From Devosia oryziradicis (GTDB lineage: Bacteria; Pseudomonadota; Alphaproteobacteria; Rhizobiales; Devosiaceae): a stretch of DNA of 64,000 nucleotides. The stretch covers positions 1,833,001 to 1,897,000 of the forward strand of contig NZ_CP068047.1 of NCBI RefSeq assembly GCF_016698645.1. The letters are read 5' to 3'. Under the pieces are notes generated by a model, which saw only the letters and a list, made by a program, of their open reading frames with translations, was not told where the DNA came from and made no database searches. The stretch's first letter is position 1, and each line of letters starts with the position of its first letter. Below are positions 8,820 to 16,302 of the stretch, one piece after another. The position numbers were made by a program, and so were the translations under genes.

Positions 8820-10076
8820 TCAGCTACCCAGATAGGCGGCCATCCGGCCGATGTACCAGCGCTGGAATTTCTCCACCAGCATCTCGGTGTTGGGGGAGTA
8901 TGGGCCGGGCTCGTAGGCGGGGTTTTCGGCGCCGCGCTGGCACATTTCCACCAGGGCCGCATCCTGCTGGTTCGTGGCCGTCCAGACTTCGATGAGGTTG
9001 GCGATATCGTAGTCGACGCCTTCCACGGCGTCCTTGTTTACCAGCCACTTTGTGCGGACAAGGGTGTGCCCCTCATCCAAAGGCAGGGCAGAGAAGGTGA
9101 CGATGTGGTCGCCAAGGAAGTGGTGCCATGAATTGGGTTGGGTCCAGAAGCTGAGGCCGCCCAGCTTCGCATTGGTGAAGGCGCCCAAGGGAATCCGGCA
9201 TGCCGCTCGAGTATCCATGGTGTGGCTCTCGCCGTCGCCGTCCAGTGGCAGGCGTTCGGTGCGGAAGCCGGTCACGCGGCTGTCGAGTTCCTCGATTTCA
9301 CGCGAGGGCAGGCCCATGCTTTCCCACTCGGCATGGCTGGTCTTGCGCAAGGCGTCGTAGCGCTGCGCATTTTCGAGGTCGAGCGGATCCATCTCCTCGG
9401 GCGCGAAGCCAAAGCCATAGGCGAACAGCGGGACCGTCAGCTCGGGGTGGTTGGCCTCGCAGTGGTAGCATTCGCGATTGTTCTCGATGGTGAGCTTCCA
9501 GTTACCCTTTTCGATCAGGTCGCTTTGATAGGCAATCTTGGTTTCGCGCACCTTGTGGGGGGCGATATAGGGCGCCATGCGGGCGGCCACGTCGTCGAAA
9601 TCCTCGGGCGGATTGTCGGCGAGGCAGATGAAGAGCAGGCCCTCGAGCGAGCGCAGGTGCACCGGCTTGAGACCCTTGCAGGAGGCGTCGAAGTCGGCAC
9701 CCATATGGGGCGCATGCATCAGACGACCGTCGAGCCCATAGGTCCACGAATGGTAGCGGCAGACCAGGTTGCCGACCGTGGCCTTTTCTTCGTCGATCAG
9801 GCGGGCGCCGCGATGGCGGCACACATTATGGAAAGCACGGACTTGGTTATCGTCGTCGCGGATGATCAGAACCGAAGCCTTGCCGATGTTGACGGTGGCC
9901 ACGTCGCCCGGTTCCGGAACGTCGGGTTCAATGCCAACATAGATCCAGTGGCGATAGAAGATAGCTTCCATATCGGCCTCGAACACCTCCGGCGAAGTGT
10001 AGAAGGGCGCATCGAGACTGTGGCCCGGCTTGCGGCCATGGACGAGCGCTTCAAGCGTGTGGGCCTTCGTGAGCAT
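8820..10076 (-). CDS. gbcA: Glycine betaine monooxygenase, Rieske oxygenase subunit
   Basis: Demethylates glycine betaine to dimethylglycine, releasing formaldehyde. It is 418 residues long. The Rieske cluster ligands are Cys86, His88 (HNVCRHRG), Cys106 and His109 (CRYHSW). The mononuclear iron site shows the NRECYHCEANH segment, with His205 and His210. I start at the ATG ending at 10076, preceded by GAGGAGA; an upstream in-frame TTG at 10091 overlaps that ribosome site and is unlikely. It is the first gene of gbcA-gbcB-MFS and diverges from a GlxA-type regulator, the same arrangement known for gbcAB control in pseudomonads. TGTCGCAA boxes lie 65-90 bases upstream. Confidence 0.94.
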   Translation of the reverse strand: MLTKAHTLEALVHGRKPGHSLDAPFYTSPEVFEADMEAIFYRHWIYVGIEPDVPEPGDVATVNIGKASVLIIRDDDNQVRAFHNVCRHRGARLIDEEKATVGNLVCRYHSWTYGLDGRLMHAPHMGADFDASCKGLKPVHLRSLEGLLFICLADNPPEDFDDVAARMAPYIAPHKVRETKIAYQSDLIEKGNWKLTIENNRECYHCEANHPELTVPLFAYGFGFAPEEMDPLDLENAQRYDALRKTSHAEWESMGLPSREIEELDSRVTGFRTERLPLDGDGESHTMDTRAACRIPLGAFTNAKLGGLSFWTQPNSWHHFLGDHIVTFSALPLDEGHTLVRTKWLVNKDAVEGVDYDIANLIEVWTATNQQDAALVEMCQRGAENPAYEPGPYSPNTEMLVEKFQRWYIGRMAAYLGS

Positions 10077-10140
10077 TGGGTCTCTCCTCAACCGAGATAG
10101 GTCAGAGTTGCCGGTTTTTGCCGCCCTGTCTTGATGCGGG

Positions 10141-10167
10141 GCGACAGCTGCTTTAGATTTTGCGACA
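10141..10167 (-). promoter_or_regulatory. Candidate GlxA/GbdR-type operator upstream of gbcA
   Basis: On the minus strand TGTCGCAA (10160-10167) is followed by a second TGTCGC (10141-10146), 21 bases apart, about two helical turns, as is common for AraC-family dimers. It lies between divergent gbcA and the regulator gene. The same TGTCGCAA box occurs before soxB and before etfB. Binding is inference. Confidence 0.5.
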
Positions 10168-10174
10168 TTATCTC

Positions 10175-11143
10175 ATGGGTGGCCGCATGCAGCGTTCAGA
10201 TCCTCAGATGTTCGGCTTCATGCTGACCGAGCAGTTCTCGATGATCGCGTTCACTGCCGCGCTCGAGCCGTTGCGGCTTGCCAATCGGGCCACTGGGCGC
10301 AAGCTCTATGACTGGTTGCTGTTTTCCGAAGACGGCAAGACCGCAGAGGCATCAAACGGTGTCCGGGTCGGCGTTGATCACGGCTTTCGCGAGGCAGAGA
10401 GCCTCGATGCAGTGGTGGTGTGTTCAGGCGTGGACGTGCAGCAGCTGGATCATCGCAGCCTGATCGCGGTAGTGCGCAAGCTGGTGAAGTTTGGCGCGGC
10501 GCCAGGCGCCGTCTGCACCGGCGCCTATGTGCTGGCAAAAGCGGGGCTTCTCGACGGACGCCGGTGTACGATCCACTGGGAGAACCGCCCCGGGCTGCAG
10601 GCCGATTTTCCCGACCTGGATGTGGGCGAGGACCTGTTCGAAATAGATGGCGACCGCTTCACCTGCGCGGGCGGCGTCGCGGCGGCCGACATGATGCTGT
10701 CGCTGATCAAGCGGGACCATGGCGAGGTCGTCGCAACGGCAGTCACCGACCAGCTCATCCTGCATCGGGTGCGCGAGGCCAGCGAGCGCCAGCGCATGGA
10801 CATGCGCACGCGCCTCGGAGTCGCCGACCCCAAGCTGTTGCGCGTCATCGCGTTGATGGAGCGGGCGATCGATCGGCCTCAAACCATGGAGGAATTCGCC
10901 CGCGGGGTGGGCGTATCACCACGGCAGCTCGAACGGCTGTTCCTCAAGCATCTGGGCACGTCACCAAACCGGCATTACATCAAGATCCGGCTGGACCACG
11001 CTTGCCAGTTGTTGCGGCAAACGCGCATGCCGATCCTGGATATCGCCATGGCGAGCGGCTTCAGCTCGGCGTCGTATTTTTCGCAGAGTTATCTCGACCA
11101 TTTTGGCCATACGCCCAGCAACGAGCGAAAGGCTGCTGTCTAG
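10175..11143 (+). CDS. GlxA-family AraC-type transcriptional regulator (GbdR-like)
   Basis: Regulator of 322 residues. The N-terminal half is a DJ-1/PfpI-type ligand domain (FGFMLTEQFSMIAF through VCTGAYVLAKAGLLDGRRCTIHW). The C-terminal half is an AraC double helix-turn-helix (MEEFARGVGVSPRQLERLFLKHLGTSPNRHYIKIRL, then ILDIAMASGFSSASYFSQSYLDHFG). In pseudomonads regulators of this family (GbdR, SouR) activate betaine and sarcosine catabolism. Divergence from gbcA supports that role here. The start is uncertain: ATG 10175 is used, ATG 10187 is also possible, and an upstream TTG at 10160 would overlap the TGTCGCAA box. Confidence 0.88.
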   Translation: MGGRMQRSDPQMFGFMLTEQFSMIAFTAALEPLRLANRATGRKLYDWLLFSEDGKTAEASNGVRVGVDHGFREAESLDAVVVCSGVDVQQLDHRSLIAVVRKLVKFGAAPGAVCTGAYVLAKAGLLDGRRCTIHWENRPGLQADFPDLDVGEDLFEIDGDRFTCAGGVAAADMMLSLIKRDHGEVVATAVTDQLILHRVREASERQRMDMRTRLGVADPKLLRVIALMERAIDRPQTMEEFARGVGVSPRQLERLFLKHLGTSPNRHYIKIRLDHACQLLRQTRMPILDIAMASGFSSASYFSQSYLDHFGHTPSNERKAAV

Positions 11144-11149
11144 CCGCGG

Positions 11150-11656
11150 TCAGCTGGCAGGCAGGCGGTCAAAGTCGACGATCTCGGCGCGATGGCCTGT
11201 GGCTTCTACAAACCTCAGCAGTTCCGCGCTGGTCACCGAAACGGTGGCGGTATTGACGAGCGGATGTACCGTGATGCGCGGCTTGCTCATCATGTCGGCG
11301 GCCAGCACCAGCTGCACGGCATTCGCCTTGTCGTTGATGAGGGCCAGCGGACTGACCGAACCCTGAACCACATTCAGCGCTTCGAGCAGGGTCTCGCCGC
11401 TGGCAAAGGAGAACTTCTTGGCGCCGACATGGGCGGCCAGAGCCTTGAGATCCAGCCGGCGATCGGTCGGGACACAGACCAGCCAAAGCCCGCCCTTGGC
11501 GCCCTTGAGCAGCAGGTTCTTGGTGTGGACGCCTTCAAGCGCGCTCCAGTAAGGCAGGGCTTCTTCGACCGTGTGGACTGGGGGATGCTCGATGGTGATC
11601 GGGGTGATCTCCAGCTCGGCAAGCATGGCATCGAGAGCGGCGCGGGTGTCAGTCAT
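11150..11656 (-). CDS. YbaK/ProX-type aminoacyl-tRNA deacylase (prolyl-tRNA editing domain protein)
   Basis: Stand-alone editing domain of 168 residues that hydrolyses mischarged tRNA in related proteins. Recognisable stretches are KNLLLKGAKGGLWLVCVPTDRRLDL, with the conserved Lys of the family, then GSVSPLALINDK, the motif that precedes the catalytic region in prolyl-tRNA-synthetase-associated domains. It is expected in the cytoplasm. The start at 11656 (MTDTRAALD) is preferred to 11725 because the extra residues do not look like the domain. It converges with the regulator gene and lies 116 bases after fdhA. A role in the betaine pathway is not evident. Confidence 0.82.
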   Translation of the reverse strand: MTDTRAALDAMLAELEITPITIEHPPVHTVEEALPYWSALEGVHTKNLLLKGAKGGLWLVCVPTDRRLDLKALAAHVGAKKFSFASGETLLEALNVVQGSVSPLALINDKANAVQLVLAADMMSKPRITVHPLVNTATVSVTSAELLRFVEATGHRAEIVDFDRLPAS

Positions 11657-11772
11657 GGAAGGCCCCAGTTGAGTCAGTCCGGCAAGGTAGAGCCGCAAAA
11701 TAGCAGGCAGACAATAGGGCTCCAATCCGCGCTGCGGCCCCCGGCACTTGACCGGAGGCCGCTGGCTTGCTG

Positions 11773-12957
11773 CTAGGCAGCCAGTTCGCCGTGCGGATCG
11801 AGTACGAACTTGACGGCTGCGCCCTGGTCGAACGTCTCGTAGCCCTGGGCAGCATCGTCCAGCGAGATGATGCGCGCATTGACGATATCGGCGATGGGCA
11901 GGCGATCATGCAGGATGGCCTGCATCAGCTGGCGGTTGTATTTCAGCACCGGGGTCTGGCCGGTGTGGAAGGATTGTGCCTTGGCCCAGCCCAGGCCGAA
12001 GCGCAGCGACAGGCTGCCATGCTTGGCGGCGGCGTCCACTGCGCCCGGATCTTCGGTGACGTAAAGGCCAGGAATGCCGATCGATCCGGCAGGGCGGGTG
12101 ATTTCCATCATCTGGTTGAGGACGATGGCCGGCTGCTCGCCGCCGGAATGGCCGCGTGCCTCGAAGCCGACCGCGTCGATGGCGCTATCGACTTCATCCG
12201 AACCTGTGACCTGGGCGATCATGTCGCCGAGGCGATCGCTCTTGGACAGGTCGATCGCCTCGAAGCCCATCTTGGACGCGTGGGCGAGACGGTCCTTGTT
12301 GAAATCGCCGATCATGACGACGGCAGCGCCCAGGATGCGGGCAGAGGCTGCCGCAGCCAAGCCCACCGGGCCGGCACCGGCAACATAGACCGTCGAGCCG
12401 ACGCCGACACCGGCCTTGACCGCGCCGTGGAAGCCGGTCGGCAGGATGTCGGACAGCATGGTGAGATCGCGGATCTTGCTCATGGCGCGATCGCGGTCGG
12501 GGAATTTCAGCAGGTTGAAATCGGCATAGGGCACGGTCACGTAGCGGGCCTGGCCGCCGATCCAGCCGCCCATGTCGACATAGCCATAGGCGCCGCCGGC
12601 GCGCGATGGATTGACGGTGAGGCAGACGCCGGTGTCCTGCGACTTGCAGCAGGCGCAGCGGCCGCAGGCCACGTTGAACGGCACCGACACGATGTCGCCG
12701 ACGTCGAGCATCTCGACGTCGCGGCCCTTTTCGATGATCCGGCCGGTGATTTCATGGCCCAGCACGAGACCGGGCTCGGCGGTGGTTCGACCGCGCACCA
12801 TGTGCTGGTCGGACCCGCAGATATTGGTCGAGATCACCTTGAGGATGACGCCATGTTCGATGCGACGACCGTCTGGCGCCATCAGCTTGGCATCCTCGAT
12901 GTCGCGCACCTCGACCTTGCCGGGTCCGACATAGACCACGCCACGATTCTTGCTCAT
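11773..12957 (-). CDS. fdhA: Glutathione-independent formaldehyde dehydrogenase
   Basis: Zinc-dependent medium-chain dehydrogenase of 394 residues that oxidises formaldehyde with NAD+. Catalytic zinc ligands are visible at Cys47 (NICGSDQH) and His68 with Glu69 (GHE). The structural zinc loop is Cys98, Cys101, Cys104 and Cys112. The Rossmann motif is VYVAGAGPVGLAAAA. Length and the GGAYGYVDMGGWIGGQ segment match the Pseudomonas putida-type enzyme rather than class III alcohol dehydrogenases. It is downstream of sdaA in the sox operon and would remove formaldehyde made by GbcAB and by folate-independent turnover of the demethylases. Confidence 0.95.
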   Translation of the reverse strand: MSKNRGVVYVGPGKVEVRDIEDAKLMAPDGRRIEHGVILKVISTNICGSDQHMVRGRTTAEPGLVLGHEITGRIIEKGRDVEMLDVGDIVSVPFNVACGRCACCKSQDTGVCLTVNPSRAGGAYGYVDMGGWIGGQARYVTVPYADFNLLKFPDRDRAMSKIRDLTMLSDILPTGFHGAVKAGVGVGSTVYVAGAGPVGLAAAASARILGAAVVMIGDFNKDRLAHASKMGFEAIDLSKSDRLGDMIAQVTGSDEVDSAIDAVGFEARGHSGGEQPAIVLNQMMEITRPAGSIGIPGLYVTEDPGAVDAAAKHGSLSLRFGLGWAKAQSFHTGQTPVLKYNRQLMQAILHDRLPIADIVNARIISLDDAAQGYETFDQGAAVKFVLDPHGELAA

Positions 12958-12990
12958 ATCCGTTCTCCTCGCTTCTGGTTATGGGCTGCC

Positions 12991-14376
12991 TCAGCATTCG
13001 GGCAGGTTGACCGCCAGTCCTCCCAGACTGGTTTCCTTGAATTTGGTGTTCATCTCTTCGCCGGTCTGGCGCATTGCCTCGATGCAGTTGTCGAGCGGCA
13101 TGAAATGTGATCCGTCGCCCCGAAGCGCCAGTGACGCGGCGGCTACGGCCTTGGTGGCGCCGATGCCATTGCGCTCGATGCAGGGGACCTGGACCAGGCC
13201 GGCGACCGGGTCGCAGGTCATGCCCAGGTGATGTTCGAGGGCGATCTCGGCGGCGTTCTCCACCTGCTCGGGCGTCCCGCCCAGCACGGCGCAGAGGCCG
13301 GCCGCGGCCATTGCGGCAGCCGAACCCACTTCGCCTTGGCAGCCGGCTTCAGCGCCGGAAATGGAAGCGTTGTGCTTGATGAGGCCGCCGATAGCGGCGG
13401 CGGTCAGCAGGAAGTCGGAGACCTTGGCCGGATCGGCGCCATGGCAATGGTCGAGATAGTAGCGCAGCACCGAAGGCACCACGCCGGCCGCCCCATTGGT
13501 GGGCGAGGTGACGACCTGTCCGCCGGCCGCGTTTTCCTCGTTGACGGCCATGGCATAGACGCTGAGCCAGTCCGATGCGGCATGCGGCTGGCCCGAATTG
13601 GTGAGCTTTTCGGCCTGCAATTGCTGATGAATGCGGCGCGCGCGGCGCTTGACCTTGAGGCCCCCAGGCAGTTCGCCATCGAGCGACAGCCCGCGCTCGA
13701 TGCAGCCATTCATGACCGACCAGATATTGGCGACGTCGGCTTCCACATCGGCATGGGTGCGCAACTGGGCTTCGTTCTCGCGCTTCATGCTGGCGATGGA
13801 GCGGCCGCTGTCCTGGGCCATCGCGAGCATGCTGACGGCATTCTTGAACGGATAGGGCCAGCTGATGTCGCCATTGGTTGCGCTGGCTTTGGGCTGTTCG
13901 CGCTCGGCCGCCGTCACCACGAAGCCACCGCCGATGGAATAGTAGGTCTCGCTCAGCAGCGTTTCGCCCGCGGCATCATAAGCGGTGAAGATGAGGCCGT
14001 TGGCGTGGCCGGGCAAAGGCGGGCCATAGTCGAAAACGATGTCGCTGGCCGGGTCGAAGACGAGGGGCGGCAGGCCGGCGTGTTCGAGCCGATGGCTGAC
14101 CTGGAGGTCGAGCAATTGCTGCTCGGCCTTGTCGATGTCGAGCTTGGCGGGAAGCCAGCCCAGCAAACCCAAGGCCACGGCGCGATCGGTGGCATGGCCC
14201 TTTCCGGTGAAGGCAAGGGAGCCATGGAGGCTGACGCGGACGCCGGTCGCCTGTTGGCGCAAAGGGGCATGCTGGAGCAGCTGAAGGAAGCTGACGGCAG
14301 CCGTCATGGGCCCCATCGTATGCGATGAGGATGGTCCGATACCGATTTTGAAGACGTCAAAAACGCTTAGGAACAC
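12991..14376 (-). CDS. sdaA: L-serine ammonia-lyase (iron-sulfur type)
   Basis: Converts L-serine to pyruvate and ammonia in the cytoplasm. The 461-residue chain has the fused beta-alpha layout: N-terminal [23 protein letters not shown], then the alpha domain with [21 protein letters not shown] and [18 protein letters not shown], whose cysteines bind a 4Fe-4S cluster in the family. The start is GTG at 14376. It follows glyA in the sox operon after a gap with a hairpin. Glycine from sarcosine goes to serine through GlyA and then to pyruvate here, which links betaine demethylation to central carbon metabolism. Confidence 0.94.
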   Translation of the reverse strand: MFLSVFDVFKIGIGPSSSHTMGPMTAAVSFLQLLQHAPLRQQATGVRVSLHGSLAFTGKGHATDRAVALGLLGWLPAKLDIDKAEQQLLDLQVSHRLEHAGLPPLVFDPASDIVFDYGPPLPGHANGLIFTAYDAAGETLLSETYYSIGGGFVVTAAEREQPKASATNGDISWPYPFKNAVSMLAMAQDSGRSIASMKRENEAQLRTHADVEADVANIWSVMNGCIERGLSLDGELPGGLKVKRRARRIHQQLQAEKLTNSGQPHAASDWLSVYAMAVNEENAAGGQVVTSPTNGAAGVVPSVLRYYLDHCHGADPAKVSDFLLTAAAIGGLIKHNASISGAEAGCQGEVGSAAAMAAAGLCAVLGGTPEQVENAAEIALEHHLGMTCDPVAGLVQVPCIERNGIGATKAVAAASLALRGDGSHFMPLDNCIEAMRQTGEEMNTKFKETSLGGLAVNLPEC

Positions 14377-14407
14377 GGTACCGGGTCTCGCCTTGCAGGG
14401 GAGCGCG

Positions 14408-14432
14408 GTCGGGCGCCCGGAAAGCGCCCGAC
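14408..14432 (-). terminator. Intergenic hairpin between glyA and sdaA
   Basis: A perfect 9-bp stem, GTCGGGCGC and GCGCCCGAC, with a 7-base loop lies in the 72-base gap between glyA and sdaA. No T-run follows, so partial termination or transcript processing is more likely than a hard stop. Confidence 0.5.
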
Positions 14433-14448
14433 GGGGTTCAGGCCGTCG

Positions 14449-15717
14449 TTACTGGTAGATGGGAAAGCGGACGCAGATGTCCTGGACTTCGGCCAGGACA
14501 GCCTTTTCAACCGCAGCGTCACCTTCGGGGCCGGCTAAGGCCAGTGCATCGACGACCTGGAGGATCAGTTCGCCCACGCGCTTGAATTCCTCCTGGCCGA
14601 AGCCGCGCGTCGTGCCGGCCGAGGTGCCCAGGCGCACACCCGAGGTGACCGCCGGCTTTTCCGGATCGAACGGAATGGCGTTCTTGTTGCAGGTCAGCCC
14701 GGCGCGTTCGAGCGCATGTTCGGCATCGCGGCCCTTGACGCCCTTGGGGCGGAGGTCGACGAGAACCATGTGGCTGTCAGTGCCGCCAGAGACGATATTG
14801 AGCCCGCCAGCGATCAGCGTCTCGGCGAGAGCCCGCGCATTGGCGACGACGTCCTGGGCGTAGATTTTGAAGCTTGGGTCGAGCGCTTCGCCGAACGCCA
14901 CCGCCTTGGCGGCGATGACATGCATCAGCGGGCCACCCTGGTTGCCCGGGAACACGGCCGAGTTGAACTTCTTGGCCAGGGCCTCGCCATTGGTGAGGAT
15001 CATGCCGCCACGCGGACCGCGCAGGGTCTTGTGCGTCGTGGTCGTGACGACATGAGCATGCGGCATCGGGTCGGGATAGACGCCTGCAGCGACGAGGCCC
15101 GCATAGTGGGCCATGTCGACCATGAGATAGGCACCCACTTCGTCCGCCACCTTGCGGAAGAAGGCGAAGTCGATGGCGCGCGGATAGGCCGAAGCTCCGG
15201 CGACGATCAGCTTAGGCTGTGTTTCGAGCGCCACCGCACGGACCTGATCGTAGTCGATCAGCTGGTTGTCTTCGCGCACCTGGTAGCTCGACACCTCGAA
15301 CCACTTGCCCGACATGGTGACAGGCGAGCCATGGGTCAGGTGGCCGCCATGGGCCAGCGACATGCCCATGATCCGGTCGCCCGGCTGGAGCAGGGCGAAG
15401 TAGACGGCCTGGTTAGCCTGAGCGCCCGAATGGGGCTGGACATTGGCATAGGCCGCCCCGAACAGCTCCTTGGCCCGTTCGATGGCGATAGTTTCGACCT
15501 CGTCGACGAACTCGCAGCCGCCATAGTAGCGCTTGCCGGGATAACCCTCGGCATACTTGTTGGTCAGCACCGAACCCTGTGCCAGCAGCACATTACGGGA
15601 CACGATGTTTTCCGAAGCGATGAGCTCGATCTGGTTCTGCTGGCGGCCCAGCTCGCGGTCGATCGAAGCGGCAACGGCAAGGTCGGTCAGGCCGCCCGGC
15701 GTCTTGGTGTGAAGCAT
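14449..15717 (-). CDS. glyA: Serine hydroxymethyltransferase
   Basis: PLP enzyme of 422 residues interconverting glycine plus methylene-tetrahydrofolate and serine. The PLP lysine is Lys230 in [16 protein letters not shown]. Other landmarks are [10 protein letters not shown] and the substrate/cofactor region [15 protein letters not shown]. It is in the sox operon 20 bases after soxG, so it is probably the betaine-pathway copy rather than the sole housekeeping enzyme. Sarcosine oxidase supplies both of its substrates, glycine and methylene-THF. This is the same neighbourhood (glyA with soxBDAG, serine dehydratase and formaldehyde dehydrogenase) known from pseudomonads. Confidence 0.97.
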   Translation of the reverse strand: MLHTKTPGGLTDLAVAASIDRELGRQQNQIELIASENIVSRNVLLAQGSVLTNKYAEGYPGKRYYGGCEFVDEVETIAIERAKELFGAAYANVQPHSGAQANQAVYFALLQPGDRIMGMSLAHGGHLTHGSPVTMSGKWFEVSSYQVREDNQLIDYDQVRAVALETQPKLIVAGASAYPRAIDFAFFRKVADEVGAYLMVDMAHYAGLVAAGVYPDPMPHAHVVTTTTHKTLRGPRGGMILTNGEALAKKFNSAVFPGNQGGPLMHVIAAKAVAFGEALDPSFKIYAQDVVANARALAETLIAGGLNIVSGGTDSHMVLVDLRPKGVKGRDAEHALERAGLTCNKNAIPFDPEKPAVTSGVRLGTSAGTTRGFGQEEFKRVGELILQVVDALALAGPEGDAAVEKAVLAEVQDICVRFPIYQ

Positions 15718-15737
15718 TCTATCCTCCCTCAGGGGCG

Positions 15738-16295
15738 TCAGACGCCCAATTCGTATTCGCGACAGATGCCGGCAAGCAGGTGCCAGACGTGGTCGGAGAA
15801 CGAGTGCCAGACCTCGACGCGGAAGCGGGTTTCGGCTTCGCGCAACAGGATGATCTGGACCCGGTCGATAATGGTGCGGCGGGCTTCGCCCACAACCATG
15901 GCGCCGACTTCGAAGGCGATGCTCGATTGCAGCGCGTCGGCCGCGGCGGGGCCCTCCACGGCGATGCCGACTTCGCGATGTCCGACATCGACGAGGCTAT
16001 GGATCGTCGTGGCATAGAGCTCGGCGAATGCCGTTTCGATGGCGTCACGATCAGCCAGCGGGGCGATCAGGAACCATTCGTCGGGACCAATGCAGGCGGC
16101 GAGGCGCTCGCCGGACCACACCAGTCCGCCGATCGTCGCGGGCAGGGCGGTGCCCCACACGGCCGACGCGGCAGCCAGGTTGGCCGGATCGATACGCAGG
16201 TTGAAGCGGGCGCAGTTCTCCACCGGGCGGATGGTGACTGGAGCATTCGCGGCGGCCAGCTGGCGGCCAACCAGAGGATGATGTTCCTGCATCAT
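15738..16295 (-). CDS. soxG: Sarcosine oxidase gamma subunit
   Basis: Fourth subunit of heterotetrameric sarcosine oxidase, 185 residues. It has a GcvT/YgfZ-like fold, visible as [31 protein letters not shown] and then [23 protein letters not shown]. It makes no independent catalysis in known complexes but stabilises the tetramer. It follows soxA after 7 bases. The position soxB-soxD-soxA-soxG and the size are typical, and the call rests on both sequence and context. Confidence 0.93.
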   Translation of the reverse strand: MMQEHHPLVGRQLAAANAPVTIRPVENCARFNLRIDPANLAAASAVWGTALPATIGGLVWSGERLAACIGPDEWFLIAPLADRDAIETAFAELYATTIHSLVDVGHREVGIAVEGPAAADALQSSIAFEVGAMVVGEARRTIIDRVQIILLREAETRFRVEVWHSFSDHVWHLLAGICREYELGV

Positions 16296-16302
16296 GTGGT
16301 CC

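Noticed and set aside
10092..10174. Longer gbcA and regulator starts (TTG 10091, TTG 10160)
   Set aside because: TTG 10091 overlaps the GAGGAGA ribosome site used by ATG 10076, and TTG 10160 overlaps the TGTCGCAA box, so ATG starts are preferred.
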